The notes under the pieces were generated by a model. That model was not told the DNA's origin and ran no database searches. It worked only from the letters and a program-made list of their open reading frames with translations. The position numbers and the translations under genes are program-made. Positions 23,051 to 31,660 of a stretch of 64,000 bases of DNA are shown in pieces; the stretch's first letter is position 1, and the number at the start of each line of letters is the position of its first letter. The DNA is from Arenibacter amylolyticus (GTDB taxonomy: Bacteria; Bacteroidota; Bacteroidia; Flavobacteriales; Flavobacteriaceae): contig NZ_MTAZ01000049.1 in assembly GCF_002150785.1 (NCBI RefSeq), positions 1-64,000 of the forward strand. The letters run 5' to 3'.

Positions 23051-25731
23051 ATGAAGCTTTGGAAAATAGCATCCTAAACCTTACTTCAAGCGAGCTTAAA
23101 ATGGTTCGAATGAAGCTCTCACAGTATTTGGAAAAATTACAGGAATTGGAGAAGGAAAAGGGTGCTAAGAGATTGGTGGCCTATATAAGGCCCAAACCTA
23201 ATTTTAATCTGGAGGATTTTCAGATGACTCTTGGGAAAAGGATGCCCGATCATATGATTCCGGCTAAATTCATTCAAGTTGAGGAATTTCCCAAACTGCC
23301 CAATGGCAAGATAGATTTTAGAAAAATAAAAACCAGCACCCAAGAAGCGGTAGGTCCAAGAACGGTTATTGAAAAGCCGAAGAACAAAATAGAAGAGCAG
23401 TTGGTAGCCATATGGGAGAAGGTTTTAAATTTTTCCCCAATCCATACCACCGATAACTTTTTTGAGATAGGGGGAGATTCTATATTAAGCATTCAGATCA
23501 TTGCTAAATTACGGGAATGTGGTATTGATATTACCCCCAACCAATTATTTAAGCATCAGACTATTGCAGCACTATCAGCAGAAGTGAAGTCGTCCCTAAA
23601 ACCAACCTATACCTACAGGCATTTGGTGGAGATTAAGGGAACGGGCAGTAAACCTCCGTTGTACTGTCTTCATGCAGGGGGTATCCATTTATTTTCCTAT
23701 AACCGATTGGCAGATTATATGGATTCCCAAAGGCCTATTTATGCATTGCAGGCCTCCGCAGTAACGGGAAAACTAAAACTCCATAAGAGCGTGGAGGAAA
23801 TGGCCCATGATTTTTTAGATGAAATTAAAATAAATCAACCAAAAGGACCCTACCATATTATGGCCTATTGCTTTAGTACCGCTGTAGGTTTGGAAATCGC
23901 TAGGATTCTTGAAGAGCGTAAAGAGGAGGTGAATTTTATAGTTGTAGATACTATAGCACACTTTCATCAGTTGTTCGCTTGGAATAGGACTAAAACTCGG
24001 ATTTTGAATATTTTGAAGGTTTTACGAGATCGGCGTGTAAATAGGTTTTTTGGCTTAATAAGAAAAAGAATAAAAAGTTTCATAGATCCCAAACTTGTTA
24101 AATATTTAGGGGAAAAAGAAGAAAGAAAAATAGAAAGACTTCGATTAAACTACTTGAAAATATATAAAAAGTATTCATGGGATGTCTACAAGGGGAAATT
24201 TATATTGTTACTAACCGAAAGTGGAGGGAGGCATTTAGTTTCAGACATAATAAAATCATGGGAGAAAATCACCGAAAAAGAGAATGATATAATAGATATT
24301 GAAGGAAAGCATGAGGAACTATTTTCCGATGTTGGGGTAAGGGACACAGCAATCTCTTTAGAATACTGTATGGAGAATTTTGAAAATGAATTGGATAAAA
24401 CTTTTGAACGAAACCTTCAAAGTAATATCCTGTTAACACCCATTCAGCATTGGTTTTTTGATACGCACAAAAGACAACCACATTATTGGAATCAAATCGT
24501 CCGTTTAACGAATGTAGGTTCTTTAGATCAGACTAATATTAAATCAATTTTGGATTTTCTGGTATTTCAACATGATGCACTTCGGCTCAGTTTTAGTAAC
24601 AATACAGATGGTTGGAAGGCAAATTTGCATCCCAAAAAAAATGTGGAAGTTTTTCGATTAGTGGACCTGAGCCAAACAGAGGATGTACTTGAACAGAATA
24701 AAGAGATTAAAGAAGTTATATTGGGTGTTCAGGAGAAGTGTAGCTTGGTTGACGGCCCATTATTTAAATGTCTTTTTTTTAAATGTGGAGAATTACAGGA
24801 AAATAAGATCTATTTATTGGCTCACCATTTAGTTATTGACTCGGTATCATGGAGTTTACTTAACAAAAATTTTAATACGGGAGTAAAACATCAATTTAAA
24901 AAGAAGCCCATAGTTTTATCGGGAAAGACACTTTCCATTAAACAATGGGGTGAATATCTTTTGGAATTATCAACTTCTCCCGAAATATTGAAAGAACTGC
25001 CATTTTGGGAGATGCAGAAGGAAGACTCCTATATGTTTCCATCAGATTATACACAGAGGAATAATCACTTTGAGGAGTGTAGTATAAAAGTATTAAAGGC
25101 CGTAATAAGTGAAGAGGAAACCTCACTAATGTTACAAGGAACTGATTGGGGGTTTAGTACAGAAATTGAGGAGTTATTGATTACGGTTCTTCATACTGTG
25201 CTTAGTGAGTGGAGCAATTTGGAACGGATATGTTTCGGATTGGAAAAACATGGTCGTAATGCCGGCATCTTGGAGGTAGATGTTTCAAATACTGTTGGAT
25301 GGTTCACTTCCTATTTTCCTATTTCAATAAATATTTCAAAAACTTCCACTTTAAAAGCACGATTAAAACATGTTAGTGAACAATTAAGGTCGGTCCCTAA
25401 CGATGGGATAGGCTATGGTATATTAAAATATCTTAATCAGGATCAGAGAAGAAATAGTAAACTGAGACAAAAGCCGCAAGTAATTTTCAATTATTTGGGT
25501 ATAAGTAGTGATAACAAGAATGGATCTAATGTGGGATTCAAAATGATTAATAAGTGGAGTCGTCATCCAAATAGTGAGCGTAGTTATGGTTTGGAAGTGA
25601 ATGCAATCATAGAGAATGGGCAATTGCGAATGAATTGGAGTTACAGTACCGAATTATTTAAAGAAACCACCGTTAAAAATTTAGTTGCTAGGTATAATAC
25701 AGTTTTACGTGAAATTCTTTTGCAATGCTAG
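23047..25731 (+). CDS. NRPS: C-terminal end of A domain, PCP, TE and epimerisation domain
   Basis: 894 residues. A helical N-terminus (residues 1-38) is followed by the missing end of an A domain: RLVAYIRPKP, MPDHMIPAKF and A10 NGKIDFRK (about 84-91). The carrier domain follows with EIGGDSILS (Ser about 145). A thioesterase spans about 195-450: the nucleophile elbow reads AYCFS, so Cys is where GxSxG has Ser; VVDT supplies Asp and GKHEEL a His. From about 455 to the end is an epimerisation domain: HHLVIDSVSW, EKHGRN, VGWFTSYFP, GIGYGILKY and FNYLG are the E motifs. An E domain behind a TE is unusual, since E normally follows the carrier directly. The start ATG overlaps the methyltransferase stop (ATGA). 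It probably releases the product and sets a D-residue. Confidence 0.88.
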   Translation: MNEALENSILNLTSSELKMVRMKLSQYLEKLQELEKEKGAKRLVAYIRPKPNFNLEDFQMTLGKRMPDHMIPAKFIQVEEFPKLPNGKIDFRKIKTSTQEAVGPRTVIEKPKNKIEEQLVAIWEKVLNFSPIHTTDNFFEIGGDSILSIQIIAKLRECGIDITPNQLFKHQTIAALSAEVKSSLKPTYTYRHLVEIKGTGSKPPLYCLHAGGIHLFSYNRLADYMDSQRPIYALQASAVTGKLKLHKSVEEMAHDFLDEIKINQPKGPYHIMAYCFSTAVGLEIARILEERKEEVNFIVVDTIAHFHQLFAWNRTKTRILNILKVLRDRRVNRFFGLIRKRIKSFIDPKLVKYLGEKEERKIERLRLNYLKIYKKYSWDVYKGKFILLLTESGGRHLVSDIIKSWEKITEKENDIIDIEGKHEELFSDVGVRDTAISLEYCMENFENELDKTFERNLQSNILLTPIQHWFFDTHKRQPHYWNQIVRLTNVGSLDQTNIKSILDFLVFQHDALRLSFSNNTDGWKANLHPKKNVEVFRLVDLSQTEDVLEQNKEIKEVILGVQEKCSLVDGPLFKCLFFKCGELQENKIYLLAHHLVIDSVSWSLLNKNFNTGVKHQFKKKPIVLSGKTLSIKQWGEYLLELSTSPEILKELPFWEMQKEDSYMFPSDYTQRNNHFEECSIKVLKAVISEEETSLMLQGTDWGFSTEIEELLITVLHTVLSEWSNLERICFGLEKHGRNAGILEVDVSNTVGWFTSYFPISINISKTSTLKARLKHVSEQLRSVPNDGIGYGILKYLNQDQRRNSKLRQKPQVIFNYLGISSDNKNGSNVGFKMINKWSRHPNSERSYGLEVNAIIENGQLRMNWSYSTELFKETTVKNLVARYNTVLREILLQC

Positions 25732-25868
25732 TTTTATTAAGAAAAGCATTGGAAAAGGTAATAGGGACAATACAAGAGAGATAATTTTATCTTTCATGAA
25801 ATGCAATAGAAACATATTAAGCTGCCTCAGGTTGATATATCTGGGATTTATTTGAATTACATAGGCAT

Positions 25869-26681
25869 ATGAACAAGGGTTTCGGATTGGGGCCATTTAA
25901 ATTAATCACCAATATGATAGGGGGTAAATCATTGGATCTTGCTAGTTTAGAATCAGGGGCTGTACATATATGGTATATTGATGCTTCAGCTAGAATAGAT
26001 AGTCGTTATTATGAAATGTTAAATGCGTGCGAAAAAATAAGGGCAGAAAAGTATAAGTTTATTAAAGATAAAAATATGTTTATAACTGCTCGCTCAGTTT
26101 TGAGAATGTTGTCTGCATTTTACCTTAACAAAACTCCTTCTCAAATAGAGATTAAATATGGCCCATTTGGTAAGCCATATCTCTATGGGGAAAACAGATT
26201 GAAATTTAATATTTCCCACTCAGGTTGCCGGGTTGTGCTGGCTTTTTGTAAACAGGGAGCTATAGGAGTTGATATTGAAAAGATAAAGACCAATTTTGAT
26301 GTAATGGAAATAGCTGAAAATTATTTCTCAGAAATGGAAGTCAATGCACTTGGCGCAATCCCCCAAGCTGACCAGAAAAAGGCGTTTTTTCGTTGTTGGA
26401 CTCGGAAAGAATCCTTTTTAAAAGCAATTGGAGAAGGGCTTTCCCTTCCATTAGATTCATTTTCTGTTACCCTTGATGGCGATAAGAATGCTGTATTGCT
26501 AGAAACAAAATGGGATCCATCTGAAAAAGAGAAATGGAAAATGTTTTCATTTGTACCGGACACCAATTACATGGGAGCGATTTCTGTCCACTCTAACATT
26601 GAAAATATTAAATATTACAGATGGGATAAATTCAAGGAATTGCTTCTTTGTGAAGAAAGACATCCAAACGATCGCCAATAA
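25869..26681 (+). CDS. 4'-phosphopantetheinyl transferase, Sfp type
   Basis: A 270-residue enzyme that moves phosphopantetheine from CoA to carrier-domain serines. It has the Sfp-family motifs: FGKPYL and FNISHSGCRVVLAF, then the Mg-binding IGVDIEKIK (about 137), and FRCWTRKESFLKAIGEGLS (about 174) with the W-x-x-K-E-S/A core. It comes 137 bp after the TE-E gene on the same strand and closes the island, and it would activate the three carrier sites encoded there. No second phosphopantetheinyl transferase is in the window. The first about 40 residues, before VHIWYIDAS, are longer than usual, so the true start may be internal. Confidence 0.92.
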   Translation: MNKGFGLGPFKLITNMIGGKSLDLASLESGAVHIWYIDASARIDSRYYEMLNACEKIRAEKYKFIKDKNMFITARSVLRMLSAFYLNKTPSQIEIKYGPFGKPYLYGENRLKFNISHSGCRVVLAFCKQGAIGVDIEKIKTNFDVMEIAENYFSEMEVNALGAIPQADQKKAFFRCWTRKESFLKAIGEGLSLPLDSFSVTLDGDKNAVLLETKWDPSEKEKWKMFSFVPDTNYMGAISVHSNIENIKYYRWDKFKELLLCEERHPNDRQ

Positions 26682-26775
26682 TTTAAGAAATAATAATAAA
26701 ATTTTCTATCACAGTATTTTTTTCTGGTATGGCAAGCTATAAGTTATACGCGGTTTTGCTATTCATTTAATTAAA

Positions 26776-26795
26776 ATCTTAATCTTCGTTAAGAT
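26776..26795. terminator. Weak AT-rich hairpin between convergent genes
   Basis: ATCTTAA and TTAAGAT form a 7-bp stem around a TCTTCG loop, between the end of the phosphopantetheinyl transferase gene and the end of the GAF gene. There is no proper U-run. A weak bidirectional terminator is possible. Confidence 0.25.
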
Positions 26796-26821
26796 AAACA
26801 GATTTGAATAAAACTTAGGCA

Positions 26822-27280
26822 TTACTCCCCTACATAATCACAGATTTCTTCACCAATCGCCATAAGAGTAGTAATCTCCTCCTCCGTAAAGTCGTACGGT
26901 ACTGGTTTTGCAATCCCCAAGGTGCCGAATAACTTATTTTCCTTTAATAAGGGAACGGCAATAGACCCTTCTACCTTTGTCTCTTTGGCGGCAGGACGCG
27001 CCACCCCAGAATCGTCCGTTTGAAGATTACACATTTCCACCGGCTTCCTGCGCTGGGCTGCAATACCAGCCATTCCTTTTCCTACAGGTATTTTTGAAAG
27101 TTTGGGTACCAAAAAAGACGGAATTCCCTGCTGTGCTTTTAGGTGGAGTAGGGACGGGTCTTCCTCTATGAAATGAATGGTCCCTGTAGTGCAACCATAG
27201 GCTGCAATGATAGTAGATAATACCTCTTCCCAATTTATGGGTTTTGTAGACAAGAGTGGGGTTACGACGGTGTTAGACAT
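26822..27280 (-). CDS. GAF domain protein
   Basis: 152 residues, essentially one GAF domain: TTIAAYGC-type first helix, GTIHFIEED strand, IPVGKGMAGIAAQ loop-helix, EGSIAVPLL strand, GTLGIAKP strand and a final helix EEITTLMAIGEEI. GAF domains bind small ligands or act as sensor modules. No output domain is attached and the two Cys residues do not follow the pattern of free-methionine sulfoxide reductase, so the function is open. It is transcribed toward the NRPS island. A TAAATTTG box with a TTG upstream lies 43 bp before the ATG. Confidence 0.8.
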   Translation of the reverse strand: MSNTVVTPLLSTKPINWEEVLSTIIAAYGCTTGTIHFIEEDPSLLHLKAQQGIPSFLVPKLSKIPVGKGMAGIAAQRRKPVEMCNLQTDDSGVARPAAKETKVEGSIAVPLLKENKLFGTLGIAKPVPYDFTEEEITTLMAIGEEICDYVGE

Positions 27281-27322
27281 TGCATTCTGTTGTTTTATCT
27301 GCGTTTAAAATAGATCAATGTT

Positions 27323-27354
27323 CAAATTTACCGAATTCATTTCATACCTGCCAA
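27323..27354 (-). promoter_or_regulatory. Candidate promoter of the GAF gene
   Basis: On the minus strand a TTG at 27352-27354 is followed after 21 bp by TAAATTTG (27330-27323), matching the Bacteroidota -33/-7 pattern. It lies about 43 bp before the start codon. Confidence 0.45.
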
Positions 27355-27428
27355 TCCACTTTTTATACAGATTTAAACTATTTCCCTGGGACAGTAGTTA
27401 TCAGAGGATTGGGCTATCACCAACGTAC

Positions 27429-27839
27429 TTAGAAATATTTTTCCATAATCACATAATCTTGTCCCGCTTTGTTAAAACGGGTATTGGTTGGTGAGAAACC
27501 AAATTTCTTATAGAAATCTTGCTTGTCCAATCGGGCATTGCACCATATTTTATTAACCTTATAATCTTCCGCACAATTTAAAAGATGGGTGAGAAGCATG
27601 CTGCCATAGCCTTTTTGCTGTTCTTTTTGATCGGTTGCCAATTTTCGGAACTGTGCAATCTTATTCTCGATAAATAGGGAGACCACAGAGACTAAAACCT
27701 CATCCACATAAAGTCCGTAATGAATTCCATGGGCGTCATTTGGCAGTATTATAAAGGTAAGTGGCTTTTGGGGCCACATAACCCTTTGCCTAAGGGCATA
27801 GGTTTCCTCAGCAGGTATTTGTCGTATCTTTTTATTCAT
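27429..27839 (-). CDS. GNAT family N-acetyltransferase
   Basis: 136 residues from the ATG at 27839 (MNKKIRQIPAEETYALRQ). This start overlaps the upstream YhhN gene by 8 bp; the ATG at 27857 would add only six residues and a longer overlap. GNAT features are FRKLATDQKEQQKGYGSMLL, with the acetyl-CoA loop Q-x-x-G-Y-G, and IWCNARLDKQDFYKKFGF, the usual C-terminal Y/F-x-K-x-G-F motif. It resembles ElaA/YjcF-like acetyltransferases. The acceptor is unknown. It is probably co-transcribed with the SemiSWEET and YhhN genes upstream. Confidence 0.8.
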   Translation of the reverse strand: MNKKIRQIPAEETYALRQRVMWPQKPLTFIILPNDAHGIHYGLYVDEVLVSVVSLFIENKIAQFRKLATDQKEQQKGYGSMLLTHLLNCAEDYKVNKIWCNARLDKQDFYKKFGFSPTNTRFNKAGQDYVIMEKYF

Positions 27840-28503
27840 TACTAGCCAATAGGCCATTGACTATTAGGTACTGAGAGGCGGCATAGGTGCTCATTATCCA
27901 GAAATTGGCCATTGGTACCGGAGTGTTAAATTTATTGATGGCCAAGATGCTATCTGAAATAATAAAGAAGATAGCTCCCAATAATACCAGCGAGTAACTT
28001 TTCATACCAACTTCTGCTTTACGGTTAGAGGACGTTATGGCCATTACCAAAATCGCTATTATATAAATAATCACGGGAACCATAAAATCTCCCAAGTTTT
28101 CCATCACCATTAAAAAAATGGCAACCCCAAAGCTAACTATGGCGGTAAGTATTATCCAATATTCTCTGGTATAACTAAGATTTCGCTGACTCGTAAAAAC
28201 AACACTATAACTTAAATGAGCCAATAAAAATGCAGTTAATCCCAGGGTGAATAATGAAGGTGAACGAAGTTCAAAAAGCAAAATAATATCACCAATTAAG
28301 GAAAAGAACAAGGCCAGAATCGTAAATTGAAATGTTTTTTTGGGCAGATGCTTTCCGTGTAATCCAAAGTGAATCATCAATGAAATAACGATCAGCGGTT
28401 TAGTTAGAAGCCTATATTCATGAAAATTTAAATAGCCAAATAGAAGGTCTAGAAAGACAATAAAAACATAACCGAGTAAGAAGTATATGGACTTAAAGTT
28501 CAT
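27832..28503 (-). CDS. YhhN/TMEM86 (lysoplasmalogenase-like) membrane protein
   Basis: 223 residues with about eight hydrophobic helices. The family landmarks are the early TKPLIVISL segment, FFSLIGDIILLF with a conserved Gly-Asp, LTAFLLAHLSYSVVF, and FFIISDSILAINKF near the end, whose Ser/Asp residues are part of the proposed active site. TMEM86B cleaves the vinyl-ether bond of lysoplasmalogens; bacterial YhhN proteins are largely untested. It lies 17 bp after the SemiSWEET gene and overlaps the GNAT gene downstream, so the three form a compact operon. Confidence 0.85.
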   Translation of the reverse strand: MNFKSIYFLLGYVFIVFLDLLFGYLNFHEYRLLTKPLIVISLMIHFGLHGKHLPKKTFQFTILALFFSLIGDIILLFELRSPSLFTLGLTAFLLAHLSYSVVFTSQRNLSYTREYWIILTAIVSFGVAIFLMVMENLGDFMVPVIIYIIAILVMAITSSNRKAEVGMKSYSLVLLGAIFFIISDSILAINKFNTPVPMANFWIMSTYAASQYLIVNGLLASNE

Positions 28504-28520
28504 ATGCGGTGGGGAGGTTT

Positions 28521-28820
28521 TTATGGATTAGATGGGTACATTCTACGTTTTTTAATTACAATAAAACAGAGTGTTAGCTGTAATAAAATGGCAATTCCAT
28601 TGGTGAGCCATAGTGCGATGGCATTGAACCTAATACCATAAAAACACCAAAACAGGTATATTACAACCCAGCCAAAGATAAATCCGTTAGACAGGCTACT
28701 GGGTCCTTTAAATCTATATTCCTTATAAACTTGAATTGCGATAACCAAACAGGCACATAAACCAGCTACTATACCAATAGTTTCAAAGATATGTTCTGGA
28801 ATACTATAGATAAAATTCAT
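28521..28820 (-). CDS. SemiSWEET family transporter (PQ-loop/MtN3)
   Basis: 99 residues with three transmembrane helices, the single triple-helix bundle of bacterial SemiSWEETs. TIGIVAGLCACLVIAIQVYKEYRFKGPSSLS fits the first helix and its conserved loop; the usual sugar-pathway residues P-Q are replaced by I-Q. W-V-V-I-Y-L-F-W-C-F-Y-G is the second helix. Members work as dimers moving small sugars along their gradient across the inner membrane. It is the first gene of a three-gene minus-strand operon with YhhN and a GNAT. Confidence 0.85.
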   Translation of the reverse strand: MNFIYSIPEHIFETIGIVAGLCACLVIAIQVYKEYRFKGPSSLSNGFIFGWVVIYLFWCFYGIRFNAIALWLTNGIAILLQLTLCFIVIKKRRMYPSNP

Positions 28821-29202
28821 ACCACAGCGTATTTAAATTTAATTAAAAAATTATAAACCTAACCTATACTATCATTTTTTTTAGGGATGGTATGGATCAA
28901 AATCTACCTTCCCCAAGCCCAATGGAACTTTTTTATCTTACATGGTAATTACTCTTAAAATTAGCTCAGGGATGTTGGTTTATTATAGGATTTTAAAATT
29001 TAGTTTGGCATGGAATGCCCAAATTCATTGTGAACTTTAGTCCTTCCTTTATTATTGACAGACCCCCATTTCTAGGAGCAGCTTTATACAAATATATATA
29101 TTTAAATGGTTTATGCTAGTCCAATCAAGTATATAGGTCTCAATAATGAAAGCTATGTAGTACGGTAGTGGAGTCAGGGGGTATAAGTATGGTATAGACT
29201 AG
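28821..29202. other. Intergenic region, 382 bp, nothing convincing
   Basis: AT-rich, with no open frame of interest, no exact TAnnTTTG box at a useful position and no strong hairpin. It should contain the promoter of the SemiSWEET operon and the terminator of the DUF3124 gene, which I could not pinpoint. Confidence 0.4.
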
Positions 29203-29712
29203 CTATAATTTTATTCCGTGGGTTGTAAACGAAATTCCTTGCTGCCCCGTTGTAGATATCATGACCGCTTCAAAAATAGGTTCATGATCGTTTGGATGAA
29301 CCGCCCAATCGAAAATGAAATTGGCTCCGGTGCCTCCATATTTATCATCCTGATCTATTACTATTTCAATTGTTTCCAATGGTTTTAGGAAAATTGGCTT
29401 GTCAAAATAAGTGCGTATAAGGTTTCCCTGCGTATCATAATAAGATGCTTTTAAAAGAAATACTGTGTCGGATATACTTACATTCCGCATGCTCGCAGTT
29501 GCGGTTAAGTGGTGAAGGGCCTTTTCCGTACCGTCGTAAATGGAGGAGTAAATGGAAAGATAGGAGCTACCTTTCAATAAAGTATCATTTTTGGGTAGGG
29601 TAGTATAGCGATTACTCCAGTTGACAGGATCTATATGACTTATTTTCTTTTCCTCGGTGCAACTTATCCCGAAAATCGATGCAAATAGCATCACCCATAA
29701 TATTCTTTTCAT
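29203..29712 (-). CDS. DUF3124 lipoprotein
   Basis: 169 residues from the ATG at 29712; an ATG at 29727 adds five residues before a typical signal. The signal (MKRILWVMLFASIFGISC) ends in a lipobox with Cys at about 18, so the protein is a lipoprotein. The body matches DUF3124: SSYLSIYSSIYDG, HLTATASMRNVS, SYYDTQGNLIRTY, PLETIEIVI, GGTGANFIFDW and GQQGISFTTHG. Role unknown. The gene stands alone on the minus strand, separated by about 100 bp from the small acetyltransferase upstream. Confidence 0.85.
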   Translation of the reverse strand: MKRILWVMLFASIFGISCTEEKKISHIDPVNWSNRYTTLPKNDTLLKGSSYLSIYSSIYDGTEKALHHLTATASMRNVSISDTVFLLKASYYDTQGNLIRTYFDKPIFLKPLETIEIVIDQDDKYGGTGANFIFDWAVHPNDHEPIFEAVMISTTGQQGISFTTHGIKL

Positions 29713-29816
29713 TGTAAATGTTTTCAACTATCTATATTTTTAATGGCTTTTCCGAAAAGACGGGTGTTAATTTAGGTAAGTTGGTATTGCTTATAAAGTT
29801 CGGGCAATCAACGGGG

Positions 29817-30095
29817 TTAGGTCAGTCTTTTCCACTCAGGATGCCTTTCCAAGTAGCCCGCAACAAACGGACATTTGGGTATCAAGGTCAAGTTTTTCTT
29901 TTCTATATCCTCCAAAACTGCTTTTACCAGGGCAGAGGCAATTCCTTTACCTCCTAATTCTTGGGGCACCTCGGTGTGGATAAGGTAAATTTTATTCTCT
30001 TTTCTTTTAAACTCAATTTTTGCTACTGAACCAGCAACATGAAACTCGTATTGTTGGTCTTTTTCGTTGACCACTAAATTATAGGGCATAGACAT
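29817..30095 (-). CDS. Small GNAT-like acetyltransferase (YjdJ/COG2388 type)
   Basis: 92 residues, the short GNAT form seen in YjdJ. It shows the strand IYLIHTEVPQELGGKGIASALVKAVLEDI, with the acetyl-CoA loop G-G-K-G-I-A, and CPFVAGYLERHPEW near the end, the conserved Cys-Pro-Phe and W residues of this group. The start MSMPYNL may be the second Met (MPYNLVV). Function not established. Single gene. Confidence 0.88.
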   Translation of the reverse strand: MSMPYNLVVNEKDQQYEFHVAGSVAKIEFKRKENKIYLIHTEVPQELGGKGIASALVKAVLEDIEKKNLTLIPKCPFVAGYLERHPEWKRLT

Positions 30096-30348
30096 ATATT
30101 TTTACCAAAACTGGGCCAAAAGCTTTCCCATTTTATTCAACCTACTTTTAAAAGTACTAATCATATCCAGTGCTTCCAGAATTCTTTTAGGTTTTCGGCC
30201 TCATATAACACAATGCCATGGGACATCTGTTTAAATATAACAAATTAATGGGAACTAAAATGAATTTTCCAACTAGCTAATCAAATTTTAAATGCCCTTA
30301 AAATAGATGACTTTGGGAATCCCTTTTCCCATTCGTCTACACAAGGCG

Positions 30349-31659
30349 TTAACTCAAGGCCGACTTGTATACTCTTAGGCACCTTTCACGAGCTTCTTTG
30401 TGGTCTACCATTTTATCGGGATAGCTTGGATCCGCAATATTCGGAACCCATTTTTCTGTGTATTTACCCTCCTTGTCAAATTTATCTGCTTGGGTCATAG
30501 GGTTAAAAATTCGAAAATATGGTGCGGCATCCACACCGCTTCCAGCGGCCCATTGCCAATTCCCTACATTGGAGCTCATTTCATAATCCAGTAATTTTTC
30601 CGCAAAATACGCTTCCCCCCATCGCCAGTCTATTAGAAGGTGCTTACATAGAAAACTGGCTACCAACATGCGTACCCGGTTGTGCATATAACCGGTAGCA
30701 TTTAATTGTCGCATCCCGGCATCGATTAATGCGTAACCCGTTTCACCTTTCTTCCATTTTTCAAATTCCTTTTCATTATTGCGCCACTCAATTCGGTCGT
30801 ACTTAGGTTTAAAGGCATCTGTAACGGTATTTGGATAATGCCATAAAATTTGCATAAAAAATTCGCGCCAAATCAATTCACTCATAAAAACTTCATTTTC
30901 CGATGAAATTGCCTTTTTTACAATGCTGCGAATAGAAACGGTTCCGAATCGTAAATGAGGACCCAGTCTGGAGGTACCGTTTTTGATGGCAGGGTAGTTT
31001 CTGGTATCCTCATACTTACTAATTAGGTTGGAAGTAAGAGTGTAATCGGGAATTTTAACTGTTGAGACTTCAAAACCTATATCGGACAGTGATAAATTGG
31101 GCAGTCTGCTGTGCTGCATAAAATTCTTTAAACTATCTTCCGATGCACTGGGTTGCAAATGTTCGTCATTATTAAATTTAAACAACCATTTATTCTTGTA
31201 AGGTGTATATACTAGGTATGGGTCTCCGTCAGATTTTACAATTTCGTCCTTTTCAAAAATCACCTGATCTTTATAGGTGCTAAAATTAATGTTGTTTTCA
31301 GTGAGAAAACCCTTTATTTCATTATCCCGGTTCAGGGCATAAGGTTCATAGTCCCGGTTGGTGTAAACGTGCTTTACCTCATGTTCTTGAACTAATTTAT
31401 GGAAAATGTCCTTGGGCCTACCGTGATAAATAGCCAGGGAGGAACCATAATCCTCCTGAAGTTGTGAGCGCATGCGTTGAAGTTGATCATAAATAAAGGA
31501 AACACGAGGATCTTTTTTGGGAAGTTTATCCAGGATTTCTGGGTCAAAAATAAATATAGGCAGCACTGGGAGGGAACTTTCCAATGCTGCAAATAGCCCA
31601 ACATTGTCTTGAAATCGCAAATCCCTCCTAAACCAAAATATTGCTATCGCTTTGCTCAT
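30349..31659 (-). CDS. phrB: Deoxyribodipyrimidine photolyase (class I cryptochrome/photolyase)
   Basis: 436 residues. The N-terminal alpha/beta domain begins IFWFRRDLRFQDNVGL. The C-terminal helical domain binds FAD: SELIWREFFMQILWHYPN, DAGMRQLNATGYMHNRVRM and NVGNWQWAAGSGVDAAPYFRIFNP. This is the class I CPD photolyase pattern, which uses near-UV/blue light to split cyclobutane pyrimidine dimers; a cryptochrome role is less likely but possible. Its ATG follows the stop of the SDR gene by one base, and that gene follows an SRPBCC gene, so all three share an operon. The same trio occurs in other flavobacteria as I remember, but its purpose is not known to me. Confidence 0.9.
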   Translation of the reverse strand: MSKAIAIFWFRRDLRFQDNVGLFAALESSLPVLPIFIFDPEILDKLPKKDPRVSFIYDQLQRMRSQLQEDYGSSLAIYHGRPKDIFHKLVQEHEVKHVYTNRDYEPYALNRDNEIKGFLTENNINFSTYKDQVIFEKDEIVKSDGDPYLVYTPYKNKWLFKFNNDEHLQPSASEDSLKNFMQHSRLPNLSLSDIGFEVSTVKIPDYTLTSNLISKYEDTRNYPAIKNGTSRLGPHLRFGTVSIRSIVKKAISSENEVFMSELIWREFFMQILWHYPNTVTDAFKPKYDRIEWRNNEKEFEKWKKGETGYALIDAGMRQLNATGYMHNRVRMLVASFLCKHLLIDWRWGEAYFAEKLLDYEMSSNVGNWQWAAGSGVDAAPYFRIFNPMTQADKFDKEGKYTEKWVPNIADPSYPDKMVDHKEARERCLRVYKSALS

Positions 31660-31660
31660 T

